Part shown: piece by piece, positions 26,573-35,105 of the stretch
How the letters are laid out: every line of letters starts with the position of its first letter
Position numbering within the stretch: position 1 is the first letter of the stretch
Assembly: GCA_903873475.1 (NCBI GenBank)
Contig: CAIQON010000088.1
Coordinates: forward strand, 1 to 56,196
Reading direction: 5' to 3'
From: an uncultured bacterium
GTDB taxonomy: Bacteria > Pseudomonadota > Gammaproteobacteria > Burkholderiales > CAIKXV01
Length of the DNA stretch: 56,196 nucleotides
The notes under the pieces: generated by a model
Databases searched by the model: none
What the model saw: only the letters and a program-made list of their open reading frames with translations
Told to the model about the DNA's origin: nothing
Made by a program: the position numbers and the translations under genes

Positions 26573-27583
26573 ATGGACTTCACCGGCATCGCATCGATCA
26601 CCTACACGGCCGCCGACATGGCCGAAGCGAAACGCCTGTTCACCGACTGGGGACTGACCAGGGTATCGGCCACGCGTACCCGGCTGGTTTTCGAGACATC
26701 CAGCGGCAACCGCATCGAGGTGCGCCTGGACGATGCGCCCGGGCTGCCGCCGCGGCTGGAGGGCGGCTCCTCGTTCCGCGAAGTGGTGTTCGGCGTGGCC
26801 ACCGCCGCCCGGCGCGATGCGATCGCCGCCGACCTCGCGCGCGACCGCGAGGTCACCCGCGATGCAGACGGCACCGTGCATTCCATCGACGACCTGGGCA
26901 TCCACATCGGCGTGCGCGTGTGGAAGCCGCGCAAGGCCGCGACCCCGCCGGCAACCGTGTGGAACCGGCCGGGTGCACGCGCCCGGGTCGACCGGGAAGC
27001 CACCGCATACGCCGAGGGTGCACGGCCGTCGAAGATCGGCCATATCGTGTTCGCCGTCACGGATACCCGCCGCGCCGAGGCCTTCTACCGTGACCGGCTC
27101 GGCTTCTGGCTGTCCGACCGCTATGTCGGCGGCGCCGGCGTGTTCCTGCGCTGGGCGAAGCGCAGCGAACACCACAACGTGTTCTTCATGAAGAGCCGTA
27201 CCGGCAAGACCGACCTGCACCATGTCGCATTCGAGGTGCGCGACGTGCACGAGGTGTTCGGCGGTGGCATGGCGTTCGCGCGCCAGGGCTGGAGCACCGA
27301 GATCGGACCGGGCCGGCATCCGATCTCCTCGGCCTATTTCTGGTACTTCCGCAATCCGCTGGGCGGTGCGATCGAGTACTTCTGCGATCCGGACTATGTG
27401 ACCGAGCGCTGGAAGCCGCGCAACTTCCGGGTCAACCGCTTCAGCGAATGGCACCTGCCGGCCGGCATCCCGCTCAAGGGCGACGGGCATGCACGCCCTT
27501 CCCTCGAGTCGGTGAAGGCGATCGACGCGGCAGCCGCAGCCGCGGCGCCCGCGGGCGGGCAGCGGCCCGTACCTGCAGCATGA
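26573..27583 (+). CDS. Two-domain VOC (extradiol dioxygenase/glyoxalase-fold) protein
   Basis: Protein of 336 aa with two vicinal-oxygen-chelate modules. Module 1 (residues 1-115) starts FTGIASITYTAADMAEAKRLF and lacks an obvious metal triad. Module 2 (about 145-275) has KIGHIVFAVTDTRRAEAFYRDRLGF, DLHHVAFEV and GAIEYFCDPDY, giving the His-His-Glu metal set of extradiol dioxygenases or related isomerases. Asn/Asp-rich glyoxalase features are absent. An Ala-rich tail ends the protein. The ATG follows GGGGGA. It overlaps the hydrolase gene by ATGA, so ring cleavage followed by C-C hydrolysis is a reasonable, unproven guess. Confidence 0.85.
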   Translation: MDFTGIASITYTAADMAEAKRLFTDWGLTRVSATRTRLVFETSSGNRIEVRLDDAPGLPPRLEGGSSFREVVFGVATAARRDAIAADLARDREVTRDADGTVHSIDDLGIHIGVRVWKPRKAATPPATVWNRPGARARVDREATAYAEGARPSKIGHIVFAVTDTRRAEAFYRDRLGFWLSDRYVGGAGVFLRWAKRSEHHNVFFMKSRTGKTDLHHVAFEVRDVHEVFGGGMAFARQGWSTEIGPGRHPISSAYFWYFRNPLGGAIEYFCDPDYVTERWKPRNFRVNRFSEWHLPAGIPLKGDGHARPSLESVKAIDAAAAAAAPAGGQRPVPAA

Positions 27584-28455
27584 GCGACCAGCCCGTCCAC
27601 TTCACGGCCGGCGGCCTGCGACTCGCCGGCATCGTGCGCACCCCGGCCACGATGGCACCGGGCGAGCGGCGCCCGGCCTTCCTGGTTCTGCACGGCTTCG
27701 GCAGCCACAAGGGCGCCGGCAACGTGCTTGGCCCTTGCGCGGTGCTGGAATCCCTCGGCTATGTGACGCTGCGTTTCGACATGCGTGGCTGCGGCGACAG
27801 CGAAGGCATGCGCGGCAACCTGATCTGCCTCGAGCAGGTCGAGGACACGCGGGCTGCCCTCGGCTTCCTGGCCGGACATCCTGCGGTCGATCCGGCACGG
27901 ATCGCGGTGGTCGGCTCGAGCTTCGGGGCGGCGGTGGCGGTGTACACCGCCGGTGTCGACGAACGGGTCGCCGCGGTGATCTCCTCCGGCGGCTGGGGCC
28001 ATGGCGAGATCAAGTTCCGCGGCCAGCACCCGGGCGAGGACGCCTGGGCGCGCTTCACGGCAATGCTGGACGAAGGCCGACGGCATCGCGAACGCACCGG
28101 CGAGTCGATGATGGTCCCACGCATGGACATCGTGCCGGTGCGCCACGGGCTCACCCACGAGATCCTGCCCGGATCGCTGCAGTCATTCACCGCCGAGACC
28201 GCGCAGAGCATGTTCGACTTCCGCGCCGAGGATGTCGTCGATGCCATCGCGCCACGGCCGCTGCTGCTGCTGCACAGTTCGTTCGACACGGTGACGCCGA
28301 CCGAACAGTCGCTGCGCATGTTCGCGCGCGCGAAGCCACCCGTCGACCTGCACCTGTTCGGCGATACCGACCACTTCATGCTGGCCGAAGGCAACCAGCG
28401 CGTATGGAACGTCGTGCGCGACTGGCTGGGCCGCTACTTTCCGGTGACCTCATGA
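27580..28455 (+). CDS. Alpha/beta hydrolase
   Basis: Serine hydrolase of 291 aa. The triad is visible as nucleophile elbow GSSFGA (VVGSSFGAAVAVY), Asp in LLLLHSSFDTVTP and His in GDTDHFM; the oxyanion-hole segment is LHGFGSHKGAGN. A DMRGCGDSEG segment follows strand 4. A lid-like insertion lies around residues 140-200. No signal peptide is seen. It is translationally coupled to the VOC gene upstream (ATGA) and to the Bug gene downstream (ATGA). Possible roles are ester hydrolysis or C-C bond cleavage of a ring-fission product; sequence alone does not decide. Confidence 0.9.
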   Translation: MSDQPVHFTAGGLRLAGIVRTPATMAPGERRPAFLVLHGFGSHKGAGNVLGPCAVLESLGYVTLRFDMRGCGDSEGMRGNLICLEQVEDTRAALGFLAGHPAVDPARIAVVGSSFGAAVAVYTAGVDERVAAVISSGGWGHGEIKFRGQHPGEDAWARFTAMLDEGRRHRERTGESMMVPRMDIVPVRHGLTHEILPGSLQSFTAETAQSMFDFRAEDVVDAIAPRPLLLLHSSFDTVTPTEQSLRMFARAKPPVDLHLFGDTDHFMLAEGNQRVWNVVRDWLGRYFPVTS

Positions 28456-29424
28456 AAACCGCAACCCTCGCGGCAACGTGCACCTGCGTACTGCTGGTCG
28501 CGGCCGGCCAATCCACGCCACTGCACGCACAAGACTATCCGGTGCGTCCGATCCGGATGATGGTGCCCAACCCCGCCGGGCGGCGTCACCGACGTGCTGG
28601 TGCGGCTGGTGGCGCCCAGGATGAGCGAGGCGCTCGGCCAGCCGATCGTGATCGAGAACCTGCCCGGCGCCGGCGGCGTTCCAGGCACCAACCTGGCGGC
28701 GAAGGCGACGCCGGACGGCCATACGCTGGCGGCGGTGTTCGACAGCTTCGCCACCAACCCGTTCCTGTACAACAACGTCCAGTACGATCCGCTGAAGGAT
28801 TTCGTGCCTATCTCGCTGATGGCGCGCCAGCCACAGGTGCTGGTGGTGAGTTCGAAGGTGCCGGTGAAGAGCGTGGCCGACCTGGCGCGCTTCGCGAAGG
28901 GCACGGGTGGCATGACCTTCGCCGTGCCGGGGCTGGCAACGTCCAGCCGCTTCTCCACCGAACTGCTGAAGACCACCTTCGGCATCGACATCACGATCGT
29001 GCCCTACAAGGGCGGCGCCGCGGCCATCACCGACGTCATGGGCGGGCAGGTGCAGGCCATGATCGCGTCCATCGGACTGGTGCTGCCCCAGCTGCAGGGT
29101 GGCCGGCTGACCGCCCTCGCGGTGTCGTCATCGAAGCGCACGCCGCAGTTGCCCAACGTGCCGACGATCGCCGAGACCCATCCCGGTTTCGAGGCGCAGT
29201 CGTGGAGCGGCATGCTGGCGCCGGCGCGCACGCCGCGCCCGATCATCGAGCGCCTCAACAGCGTGCTGGTGAAGGCGCTGGCTGCGCCCGACGTGCGCGA
29301 GAAGATGGAAGCGCTGGGCACCGAACTGGTGGGCAGCACGCCGGCCCAGTTCGGCGACTGGCTGAAGGCCGAGACCACGCGCTGGGGCCGGATCATCCGC
29401 GAGCAGAAGATCGCGCTGGAGTAG
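28452..29424 (+). pseudogene. Bug/TctC-family binding protein (no. 7), single-base frameshift
   Basis: An ATG overlapping the hydrolase stop starts a good signal peptide (MKTATLAATCTCVLL, cleavage near PLHAQ) and DYPVRPIRMMVPN. The frame then shifts at a run of four C (28571-28574). Removing one C restores PPGGVTDVLVRLVAPRMSEALG and continues without interruption to the stop at 29424. The whole span is 973 nt, one more than 324 codons, matching a single insertion. The rest is canonical (IENLPGAGGVPGT, ATPDGHTLA, IVPYKGGAAAITDVMGGQ). It is either a recent inactivation or a homopolymer sequence error; without the insertion it is a normal 323-aa receptor. Confidence 0.85.
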
Positions 29425-29512
29425 GTCGCCCGCGAACGCGGCCGACCCGCGGCGGGCGATAATCGGCGTACGACAGCGTCCTCTGGCGCAGCAACCTGAG
29501 CAGGAACCCAGC

Positions 29513-30796
29513 ATGCCGATGACCGCGGTAGAGAAAGTCCTGGCCTCGCGCAGTGGCCGCAGCGATCTGCGTGCCGGCGAAGTGGTCGAACCGCAGCCCG
29601 ACTTCGTGATGATCCATGACGGCGTGGTGCTGTCGGCCAGGCGCGAACTCGACCAGCTGGGCATCGATCGGCTGGCGCAGCCGGAACGCGTGATGATCGT
29701 CACAGACCATGAGGTCATCTACCCGAATGCCCGCTCGGCCGAGCGTGGCGCCGCCAACCGCCGGGCCGCGAAGCAGTGGGGCGTGGGCCGCTTCTACGAT
29801 GTCGGCCAGGGCGGGCACGGCCACATCTTCCCGATGGAGTCGGGCCTGCTGCTGCCCGGCATGTTCTATTTCGACAACGACCGGCATTCGACCAATGCCG
29901 GCGCGATCGGCGCGTTCGGCTTCCGCATGGGCTCCGAGATCAGCCGCGTGCTGGCCACCGGCACCAACTGGGTGATGGTGCCGAAGACCATCCGCCTCGC
30001 GCTGACCGGGCGTGCCCGGCCGGGCGTGTTCGGCCGCGACATCGGTTTCGTCATCGCGAAGCACTTGCGTGAAGGTGGCAGCTGGGGCGTGGACCCGGAT
30101 TACCGGGTGCTCGAGTTCGCCGGCGACCTCGATCAGTTCGACCTCGCACAGCGTACCGCGCTGTGCAGTTCCCCGACGGAAGTGCGCGCCTACGGCACCT
30201 TCTTTCCCCCCTCGGCTGCCATCCTCGAACACGCGAAAGCGGTCGCGCAGCGTCCGTTCACCCCGGTCTACCCGGACGACAACGCACACTACGAGGCCAG
30301 GCTGTCGCTGGACATCGCTTCGATCGAGCCGCAGGTCGCGATGCCCGGCGGCGTGCACCGTGCAGTCGATGTCTCTGAAGTGGCCGGCACCGCGGTCGAC
30401 CATGCGTTCATCGGCTCCTGCGGCTCGGGCCACTATGAAGACCTGCGGCTCGCCGCGCGCGCGCTCGCGGGCAAACGCATCGCCCCGGGCGTGCGGCTGA
30501 TGATTGCGCCGGGCAGCGAGGCTTCGTCGCGCCGGATGCTCGATGATGGACTGATGAAGGTGTTCGTCGAGGCTGGCGCGGTGATGCTGCCCGCCGGATG
30601 CGGCGTGTGCAACGATGGCGTGATCGGCCCGGTCGATGGCGGCGAGGTCTCCATCTCCACCTTCGCCGGCAACAACAACGGGCGCATCGGCCCGAAGGAC
30701 GCGCAGCTCTTCCTGGGCAATCCGGCGACGGTGGCTGCCTCGGCGGTCGCCGGCTGCATCGTCGATCCGCGCACGGTGATGGACTTCGTCCAGTGA
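29513..30796 (+). CDS. 3-isopropylmalate dehydratase large subunit-like (aconitase superfamily)
   Basis: [4Fe-4S] hydro-lyase large subunit of 427 aa, like LeuC/HacA/DmdA. It isomerises or dehydrates a hydroxy-dicarboxylate. Cluster ligands are Cys303 (GSCGSGHYEDLR), Cys363 and Cys366 (PAGCGVC). The first motif departs from the usual GSCTNxRxxDL, suggesting altered substrate recognition. Other hallmarks are VTDHEVIYP near residue 65 and MESGLLLPGMFYFDNDRHSTNAGAIGAFGF matching the xGxxxPGxxxxGxDSHTxxxGAxGxxxxG region. The ATG has AGGA upstream. Paired with the small subunit 93 nt downstream. Confidence 0.9.
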   Translation: MPMTAVEKVLASRSGRSDLRAGEVVEPQPDFVMIHDGVVLSARRELDQLGIDRLAQPERVMIVTDHEVIYPNARSAERGAANRRAAKQWGVGRFYDVGQGGHGHIFPMESGLLLPGMFYFDNDRHSTNAGAIGAFGFRMGSEISRVLATGTNWVMVPKTIRLALTGRARPGVFGRDIGFVIAKHLREGGSWGVDPDYRVLEFAGDLDQFDLAQRTALCSSPTEVRAYGTFFPPSAAILEHAKAVAQRPFTPVYPDDNAHYEARLSLDIASIEPQVAMPGGVHRAVDVSEVAGTAVDHAFIGSCGSGHYEDLRLAARALAGKRIAPGVRLMIAPGSEASSRRMLDDGLMKVFVEAGAVMLPAGCGVCNDGVIGPVDGGEVSISTFAGNNNGRIGPKDAQLFLGNPATVAASAVAGCIVDPRTVMDFVQ

Positions 30797-30889
30797 CCGG
30801 TCGGAAACACAGGATGACAGCGCCCGCCTCCGATGCCCCCGGCGTACGCGCCGAAGCCTGATCGAACGAACCCACGGAGCGAAGCAACG

Positions 30890-31462
30890 ATGAATGCGAT
30901 CGGCAGGACGGAACTGGTGAAACGCCACGACTGGCGGCTGCGCGGACGCGCCTGGGTGCTCGGCCACGACATCCAGCACCAGGGCGGCGTCGTGCCCGCA
31001 TGGATCGTCACCGGCCGGCACATGGATCCCGCCGAGATCATCCCGCACCTGTTCGAGGAGACCGACCCGGGCTTCCATACGCGCTGCCGTCCCGGAGACA
31101 TCATCGTTGCCGGCCGCAGCTTCGGCATGGGTCCGAAGATGAACGGCTACATCGCGATGAAGGCGCTCGGCCTGGGCCTGGTCTGCGAATCGATGCCCTT
31201 CCTGGGCTACCGCGGTGCGATCGGTGCCGGACTGCGCGTGCTCACCGATTGCCAGGGCGCGACCGAGGAATGCGAGACCGGGGACGAACTCGAGGTCGAT
31301 TTCGACAGCGGCATGTTCATCAACCACACCCGGGGCACGCGGCGAGAGTATCCGCCCCTGGCCGACAGCCTGAAGGAGATCGTGGCGCTCGGCGGCAACA
31401 TCGGCTGGCTGCAGCAGTGGTGGGCCGGGCAGCAGGGGAACGGCGGCGGCAACGGCGGCTGA
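30890..31462 (+). CDS. 3-isopropylmalate dehydratase small subunit-like (LeuD-like)
   Basis: Swivelling domain 4 of the aconitase superfamily, 190 aa, completing the active site of the large subunit. It shows WVLGHDIQHQGGVVPAWIVTGR (usual GDNIDTDxIIPA position, here DIQHQGGVVPAW), IIVAGRSFGMGPKMNGYIAMKALG (equivalent of the GxNFGxGSSREHA loop, but with SREHA replaced by PKMNG) and ECETGDELEVDFDSG. The altered loop changes residues that normally contact the substrate carboxylate, in parallel with the altered Cys motif of the large subunit. The Gly-rich C-terminus is unusual. Substrate differs from isopropylmalate (inference). Confidence 0.88.
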   Translation: MNAIGRTELVKRHDWRLRGRAWVLGHDIQHQGGVVPAWIVTGRHMDPAEIIPHLFEETDPGFHTRCRPGDIIVAGRSFGMGPKMNGYIAMKALGLGLVCESMPFLGYRGAIGAGLRVLTDCQGATEECETGDELEVDFDSGMFINHTRGTRREYPPLADSLKEIVALGGNIGWLQQWWAGQQGNGGGNGG

Positions 31463-31490
31463 GCCGCGGCCGAACCGCCACCGGGCCACC

Positions 31491-31853
31491 ATGTTCCTCC
31501 TGTTCCTCCTGGCGGTGGCAGCAGGCGTGCTCGGCCTGCTGTGGCTCTACTTCCCGATACAGGTCGGGCCACCGCCCGATCCGGCGCCGCTGGCGCAGCC
31601 GCCAGTGGCGGCCAGCAGCGCGTCACCGCAGTCGATGGCCGTGCCCGACGCACTGCCGCCGGTCGCCCCCGCTGCACCGGCTGGCGCAGACCCTGCAGCA
31701 GGTGCGTCGGCGGGCGATCCGGCGCTGCCCCAACAGGAAGACACGGCGCCGCGCGCAGCGCCCGGCGGCACTGCCCCGGAACGCATCGACATCGATGACC
31801 TGCGCCGGCAGCTCGAGCGCCTGCTGGGGAACACGCTGCCGCCCGCGCAATGA
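31491..31853 (+). CDS. Small Pro/Ala-rich membrane-anchored protein, hypothetical
   Basis: 120-aa protein with one N-terminal membrane segment (MFLLFLLAVAAGVLGLLWLY), a Pro/Ala-rich linker (about residues 26-90) and a short charged helix near the end (RIDIDDLRRQLERLLGN). The layout suggests a bitopic inner-membrane protein with a periplasmic tail, but I recognise no family. It starts 28 nt after the LeuD-like gene and ends 34 nt from the convergent Bug no. 8 gene. The high GC makes long frames common, so a chance frame cannot be excluded. Confidence 0.5.
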   Translation: MFLLFLLAVAAGVLGLLWLYFPIQVGPPPDPAPLAQPPVAASSASPQSMAVPDALPPVAPAAPAGADPAAGASAGDPALPQQEDTAPRAAPGGTAPERIDIDDLRRQLERLLGNTLPPAQ

Positions 31854-31887
31854 CCGCGGGCACCCGCCCCGGCAGGGCGGCTGCCGG

Positions 31888-32880
31888 CTAGATGGCCTTG
31901 ATTCCGCGCACCCGGATCACCGTCGCCCACCGCTGGAACTCGGTCTTCAGGTAGGCGGAGAACTGCGCTGGTGTGTCGCCGATCGGGTCGAAGCCGCTCG
32001 ACGACAGGCGCTCGCGGATGGCCGGTTCCGTCACCACGCGCACCACGTCTGCGTTGTAGCGCATCACCAGGTCCTGCGGCACCCCGATGGGTGCGACCAG
32101 TCCGTTCCAGTTCGCGGCCTCGTAGCCGGGCAGCGCCGACTCGGCCACCGTCGGCACCTCGGGCAGCAGCGGTGAGCGCCGGCTGCTTGCGATGCCCAGC
32201 GGACGCATGCGTCCGGAGCGCACATGCTGCAGTACCGATGGCATGTTGCCCATCAGCAGCGAAATCCGTCCGGCCAGTACATCCTGCACGGCGGGCGGAC
32301 CGCCCTTGAAGGGCACGTGCACCACATCGAGCTTCGCCATCGCGTTGAACAGTTCGAACGCGAGGTGGGACGCGCCACCGACACCGCTCGATCCGTAGTG
32401 CATCTGCCCGGGGCGGCTGCGCACGAGCGCGATCAGTTCCTTCGTGGTCTTGACCGGCAGCGACGGATGCACGACCAGTACGTTGGCGGTGGCCGCCATG
32501 TTCACGATCGGCACGAAGTCGCGATCCCAGCGGTAGGCGAGCTTCTCGTGCAACGTCGCGTTGATCACATGCGCAGGCGTGACGGCGAGCAGCGTCGCGC
32601 CATCGGGCGCGGCCCGCGCGACGAACTCGGTACCGATGATCTGGCCACCGCCGGCGCGGTTCTCGACGATCACCGGCGTACCCCAGATCTCGGTGAGCCG
32701 CGATGCGACGATGCGCGTCACCACGTCGGTGCCCCCGCCGGGCGCGAGCGCGACGATCACGCGGATCTGTTTCGCGGGCAGCACGGGCGCGGCCTGCGCG
32801 AAGGCGCAAGACGGCACGGCGAGCGCGACGGCAAGGAAGGGCATGCAGGTCGATGGCAGGTTCAGGTTGCCGGCACTCAT
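31888..32880 (-). CDS. Bug/TctC-family periplasmic substrate-binding protein (no. 8)
   Basis: Receptor of 330 aa. The signal peptide from MSAGNLNLPST ends near SCAFAQ; a longer in-frame extension upstream is rejected. The mature part has LPAKQIRVIVALAPGGGTDVVTRIV, VENRAGGGQIIGTEFV, AAPDGATLLAV, VHPSLPVKTTKEL and HVPFKGGPPAVQDVLAGR. Residues around the ligand Asp (GGGTD) are canonical. Its 5' region is divergent from the FAD monooxygenase at 33107; the receptor may import its substrate (inference). Confidence 0.92.
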   Translation of the reverse strand: MSAGNLNLPSTCMPFLAVALAVPSCAFAQAAPVLPAKQIRVIVALAPGGGTDVVTRIVASRLTEIWGTPVIVENRAGGGQIIGTEFVARAAPDGATLLAVTPAHVINATLHEKLAYRWDRDFVPIVNMAATANVLVVHPSLPVKTTKELIALVRSRPGQMHYGSSGVGGASHLAFELFNAMAKLDVVHVPFKGGPPAVQDVLAGRISLLMGNMPSVLQHVRSGRMRPLGIASSRRSPLLPEVPTVAESALPGYEAANWNGLVAPIGVPQDLVMRYNADVVRVVTEPAIRERLSSSGFDPIGDTPAQFSAYLKTEFQRWATVIRVRGIKAI

Positions 32881-33047
32881 CTTGCACCACGCATCGGGTC
32901 GATCGAGTCTGCAATCATGCCCGCACTGCGGGAATCCTGCCCACCACCGGTACGCACCAGCACGGTGCGTCGATGCACCACGGCGCGCCCGTTGGGCGAC
33001 ATGCGGCGCGGCGCTGCCGCCGTGCGCTGTCACTTGGTACGATTGCA

Positions 33048-33062
33048 GATCGATGATCGATC
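33048..33062. promoter_or_regulatory. 15-bp palindrome upstream of the FAD monooxygenase
   Basis: GATCGAT-G-ATCGATC is a perfect inverted repeat with a one-base centre, ending 44 nt before the monooxygenase ATG in the 226-nt region shared with Bug no. 8. It could be an operator or an accident of GATC repeats. I see no strong -35/-10 pair nearby. Confidence 0.3.
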
Positions 33063-33106
33063 GCGGGCGCCGTCCGGCGACAACGCGGCATGCACCGGAG
33101 AAGCAG

Positions 33107-34336
33107 ATGTCCAGACCTTCAGCAACGTCCGACCGCATCTACGTGGTGGGTGCCGGCCCGGTCGGGGCGGTGATGACACTCGCACTGGCCAGGCGCGGCA
33201 TCCCGGTGACGCTGGTCGAGTCCAACCCGGGGCCGGTCGACGACCAGCGCGCAGCGACCGTGCATCCGCCGACCATCGAGATGCTCGAGGCGCTCGGCAT
33301 CGAGAAAGATGGCTGGGAGACCGGGCTGAAGTCGCCGTTGTTCCATTTCTGGGACCGCGTGACCGGCGAGCGCATCGCAGAGTTCGACCTGGGGCTGCTG
33401 AAGGACGAGGTGAGGTATCCGTTCTGCCTTCAGTGGGAACAGTACAAGCTTGCGCGCTCGGCACTGGCCCACCTGCCCACCGATGGCAGTGCCGAGGTGC
33501 TCTTCTCGCACACGCTGACCGGCCTCGAGCAGACGGCCGACGGCGTCACCCTCACCACGGAAGTGGATGGCGAATCGCGCACGCTGCAGGGCGCATACGT
33601 GATCGGCACCGACGGTGGCCGCAGCACGGTGCGCAAGCTGGCCGGCATCGCGTTCGAGGGCTTCACCTGGGAAGAGCGCTTCCTGAAGATCGGCACGACG
33701 TTCGACTTCCTCGGCACCAGCGCCGGCTTCTGCACGCGCAACTATTTCTCCGACCCGGACGAATGGCTGAACCTGTTCAAGGTCAAGGGGCCAGGCGAAC
33801 CGGGCATCTGGCGCGGCATCTTCCCGGTTCCGGCCGACGAGCCCGATGAGGTCGCGCTGTCCGACGAGCGTATCCAGCAGCGCTTCCAGAAATTCTTCCC
33901 GCGTGCCGGCCGCTACGACATCGCCTACACCGGGCTGTACAAGGTGCACCAGCGGGTCGCCGACACCTTCAACCGCGGCCGCGTCCTGCTCGCCGGCGAC
34001 AGTGCCCACGTGAACAACCCGATCGGCGGCATGGGCATGAACGGCGGCATCCACGACGCGATGAACCTCGCCGACAAGCTGGCTGCCATCCGATTCGACG
34101 GTGCATCGCCCGACGTCCTCGACCGCTATACCCGGCAGCGGCGCAAGGCCCAGGTCGACTTCGTGCAGGCGCAGACGATCCGCAACAAGAAGTCGCTCGA
34201 GGAGAGCGACCCGGTCAGGCGCCGGCAGAACCTGGACGAGATGCGCCGCACCTGCGAGGACATCGCCCTGCACAAGGCCTTCCTGATGCGCGGCGCGCTG
34301 TTCGACAGCCTGAAGAGCGCCAACGCCGTGCAGTGA
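33107..34336 (+). CDS. FAD-dependent monooxygenase (aromatic hydroxylase type)
   Basis: Class A flavoprotein hydroxylase of 409 aa in the family of PHBH, MhpA and phenol hydroxylase; it uses NAD(P)H and oxygen to hydroxylate aromatic compounds. Motifs are GxGxxG (IYVVGAGPVGAVMTLALARRG, residues 11-31), the DG motif IGTDGGRSTVRKLAGI, and the GD motif LLAGDSAHVNNPIGGMGMNGGIHDA. The sequence lacks the C-terminal thioredoxin-like domain of MhpA, consistent with its shorter length. The ATG follows GGAG. It is adjacent to the repeat cluster at 34342 and divergent from Bug no. 8. Confidence 0.9.
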   Translation: MSRPSATSDRIYVVGAGPVGAVMTLALARRGIPVTLVESNPGPVDDQRAATVHPPTIEMLEALGIEKDGWETGLKSPLFHFWDRVTGERIAEFDLGLLKDEVRYPFCLQWEQYKLARSALAHLPTDGSAEVLFSHTLTGLEQTADGVTLTTEVDGESRTLQGAYVIGTDGGRSTVRKLAGIAFEGFTWEERFLKIGTTFDFLGTSAGFCTRNYFSDPDEWLNLFKVKGPGEPGIWRGIFPVPADEPDEVALSDERIQQRFQKFFPRAGRYDIAYTGLYKVHQRVADTFNRGRVLLAGDSAHVNNPIGGMGMNGGIHDAMNLADKLAAIRFDGASPDVLDRYTRQRRKAQVDFVQAQTIRNKKSLEESDPVRRRQNLDEMRRTCEDIALHKAFLMRGALFDSLKSANAVQ

Positions 34337-34341
34337 AAATC

Positions 34342-34507
34342 GGGGTCTGACCCCAGGGTCTGACCCCAGAGTGAAAACCCGGGTCAGACACGGATTTTCA
34401 GCAATCCCGCAGAGGGCGTCGATAAACCCGTGTCTGACCCGGGTTTAGATACTTGGGGCCAGACCCAACGGTCGGGCGCACGACGTCCGTGTCTGACCCG
34501 GGTTTTC
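34342..34507. repeat. Cluster of palindromic REP-like repeat units
   Basis: Contains GGGGTCTGACCCC (34342-34354, palindromic), AGGGTCTGACCCC (34355-34367), an AACCCGGGTCAGACACGGATTTT unit at about 34377-34398, GTGTCTGACCCGGGTTT (about 34430-34446), a divergent GGGGCCAGACCC near 34455, and CGTGTCTGACCCGGGTTTT (about 34488-34506). The last unit ends just before the VOC stop codon (34508-34510). Units alternate in orientation. The cluster fills the region between convergent genes. Confidence 0.85.
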
Positions 34508-34993
34508 TCAGCCGACCTTTTCGGCGAGGCCGGCGCGTTCGGCGACGAGGCCTTCGTGCCGGAGCTTGACATGCACGTCCTGCCCGGTGCCGTCCTTCGA
34601 CGCGCCACCCCAGCCGTGGGCGGTGGTGTCGATGATCACGCCGTGCGGGTCGCGGACCTTCACTTCGTAGAAGATGTTGCTGAGCGTCGGCACCTCGCCC
34701 ATGTAGTACTTGCCGCCGGCGGCCTCGACGTCTTTCACCGTCTGTTCGACGTCGTCGACCCAGAACCCGAAGTGGTGGATGCCGACGTAGTCCTTGCCGC
34801 GTTCTTCGCCGGCCGCTTCATCGGACTTGTAGTTGAGCAGGGCCATGTTGATGAAGCCGTCGGTCAGGTACACACCGCGCGCCAGTGACGAATCCGTCTC
34901 GCCGACCTTCTTCATGCCGAACGCCTGCATGTAGAACTCGGCGGCCTTCCACGGGTCGGGAACACTGAGGGCGATGTGGCGGAGGCGGGACAT
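34508..34993 (-). CDS. VOC-family (glyoxalase/bleomycin resistance-fold) protein
   Basis: Single-module VOC protein of 161 aa. The N-terminal strand RLRHIALSVPDPWKAAEFYMQAFG and the second HHFGFWVDDVEQTVKDVE provide metal-ligand His residues; VKVRDPHGVIIDTTAHGWGG provides a third candidate (Asp). Members include glyoxalase I, fosfomycin-resistance proteins and methylmalonyl-CoA epimerase; the DPHGVIIDTT ending is common in lactoylglutathione lyase-like proteins. The start follows AGGAGA. It lies 112 nt after the molybdenum hydroxylase small subunit, so co-transcription is possible. Its stop codon abuts a repeat unit. Confidence 0.85.
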   Translation of the reverse strand: MSRLRHIALSVPDPWKAAEFYMQAFGMKKVGETDSSLARGVYLTDGFINMALLNYKSDEAAGEERGKDYVGIHHFGFWVDDVEQTVKDVEAAGGKYYMGEVPTLSNIFYEVKVRDPHGVIIDTTAHGWGGASKDGTGQDVHVKLRHEGLVAERAGLAEKVG

Positions 34994-35105
34994 GGCGAAT
35001 CTCCTGTTCAAGGGACGGTCGTGTAGAAGATGGAAGGTGCCATGGTCGCTCCAACGGCGCCAGGCGGCAAGCCGTGCCCCCCCCGATGTGCGGGCCGGGC
35101 GGCGC

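Noticed and set aside
31864-31880. Hairpin CCGCCC/GGGCGG between convergent genes as a terminator
   Set aside because: Only a 6-bp stem and no T tract on either side.
34342-34507. CRISPR-like appearance of regularly repeated short units
   Set aside because: Units vary, alternate in orientation, lack uniform spacers, and no cas genes are present.
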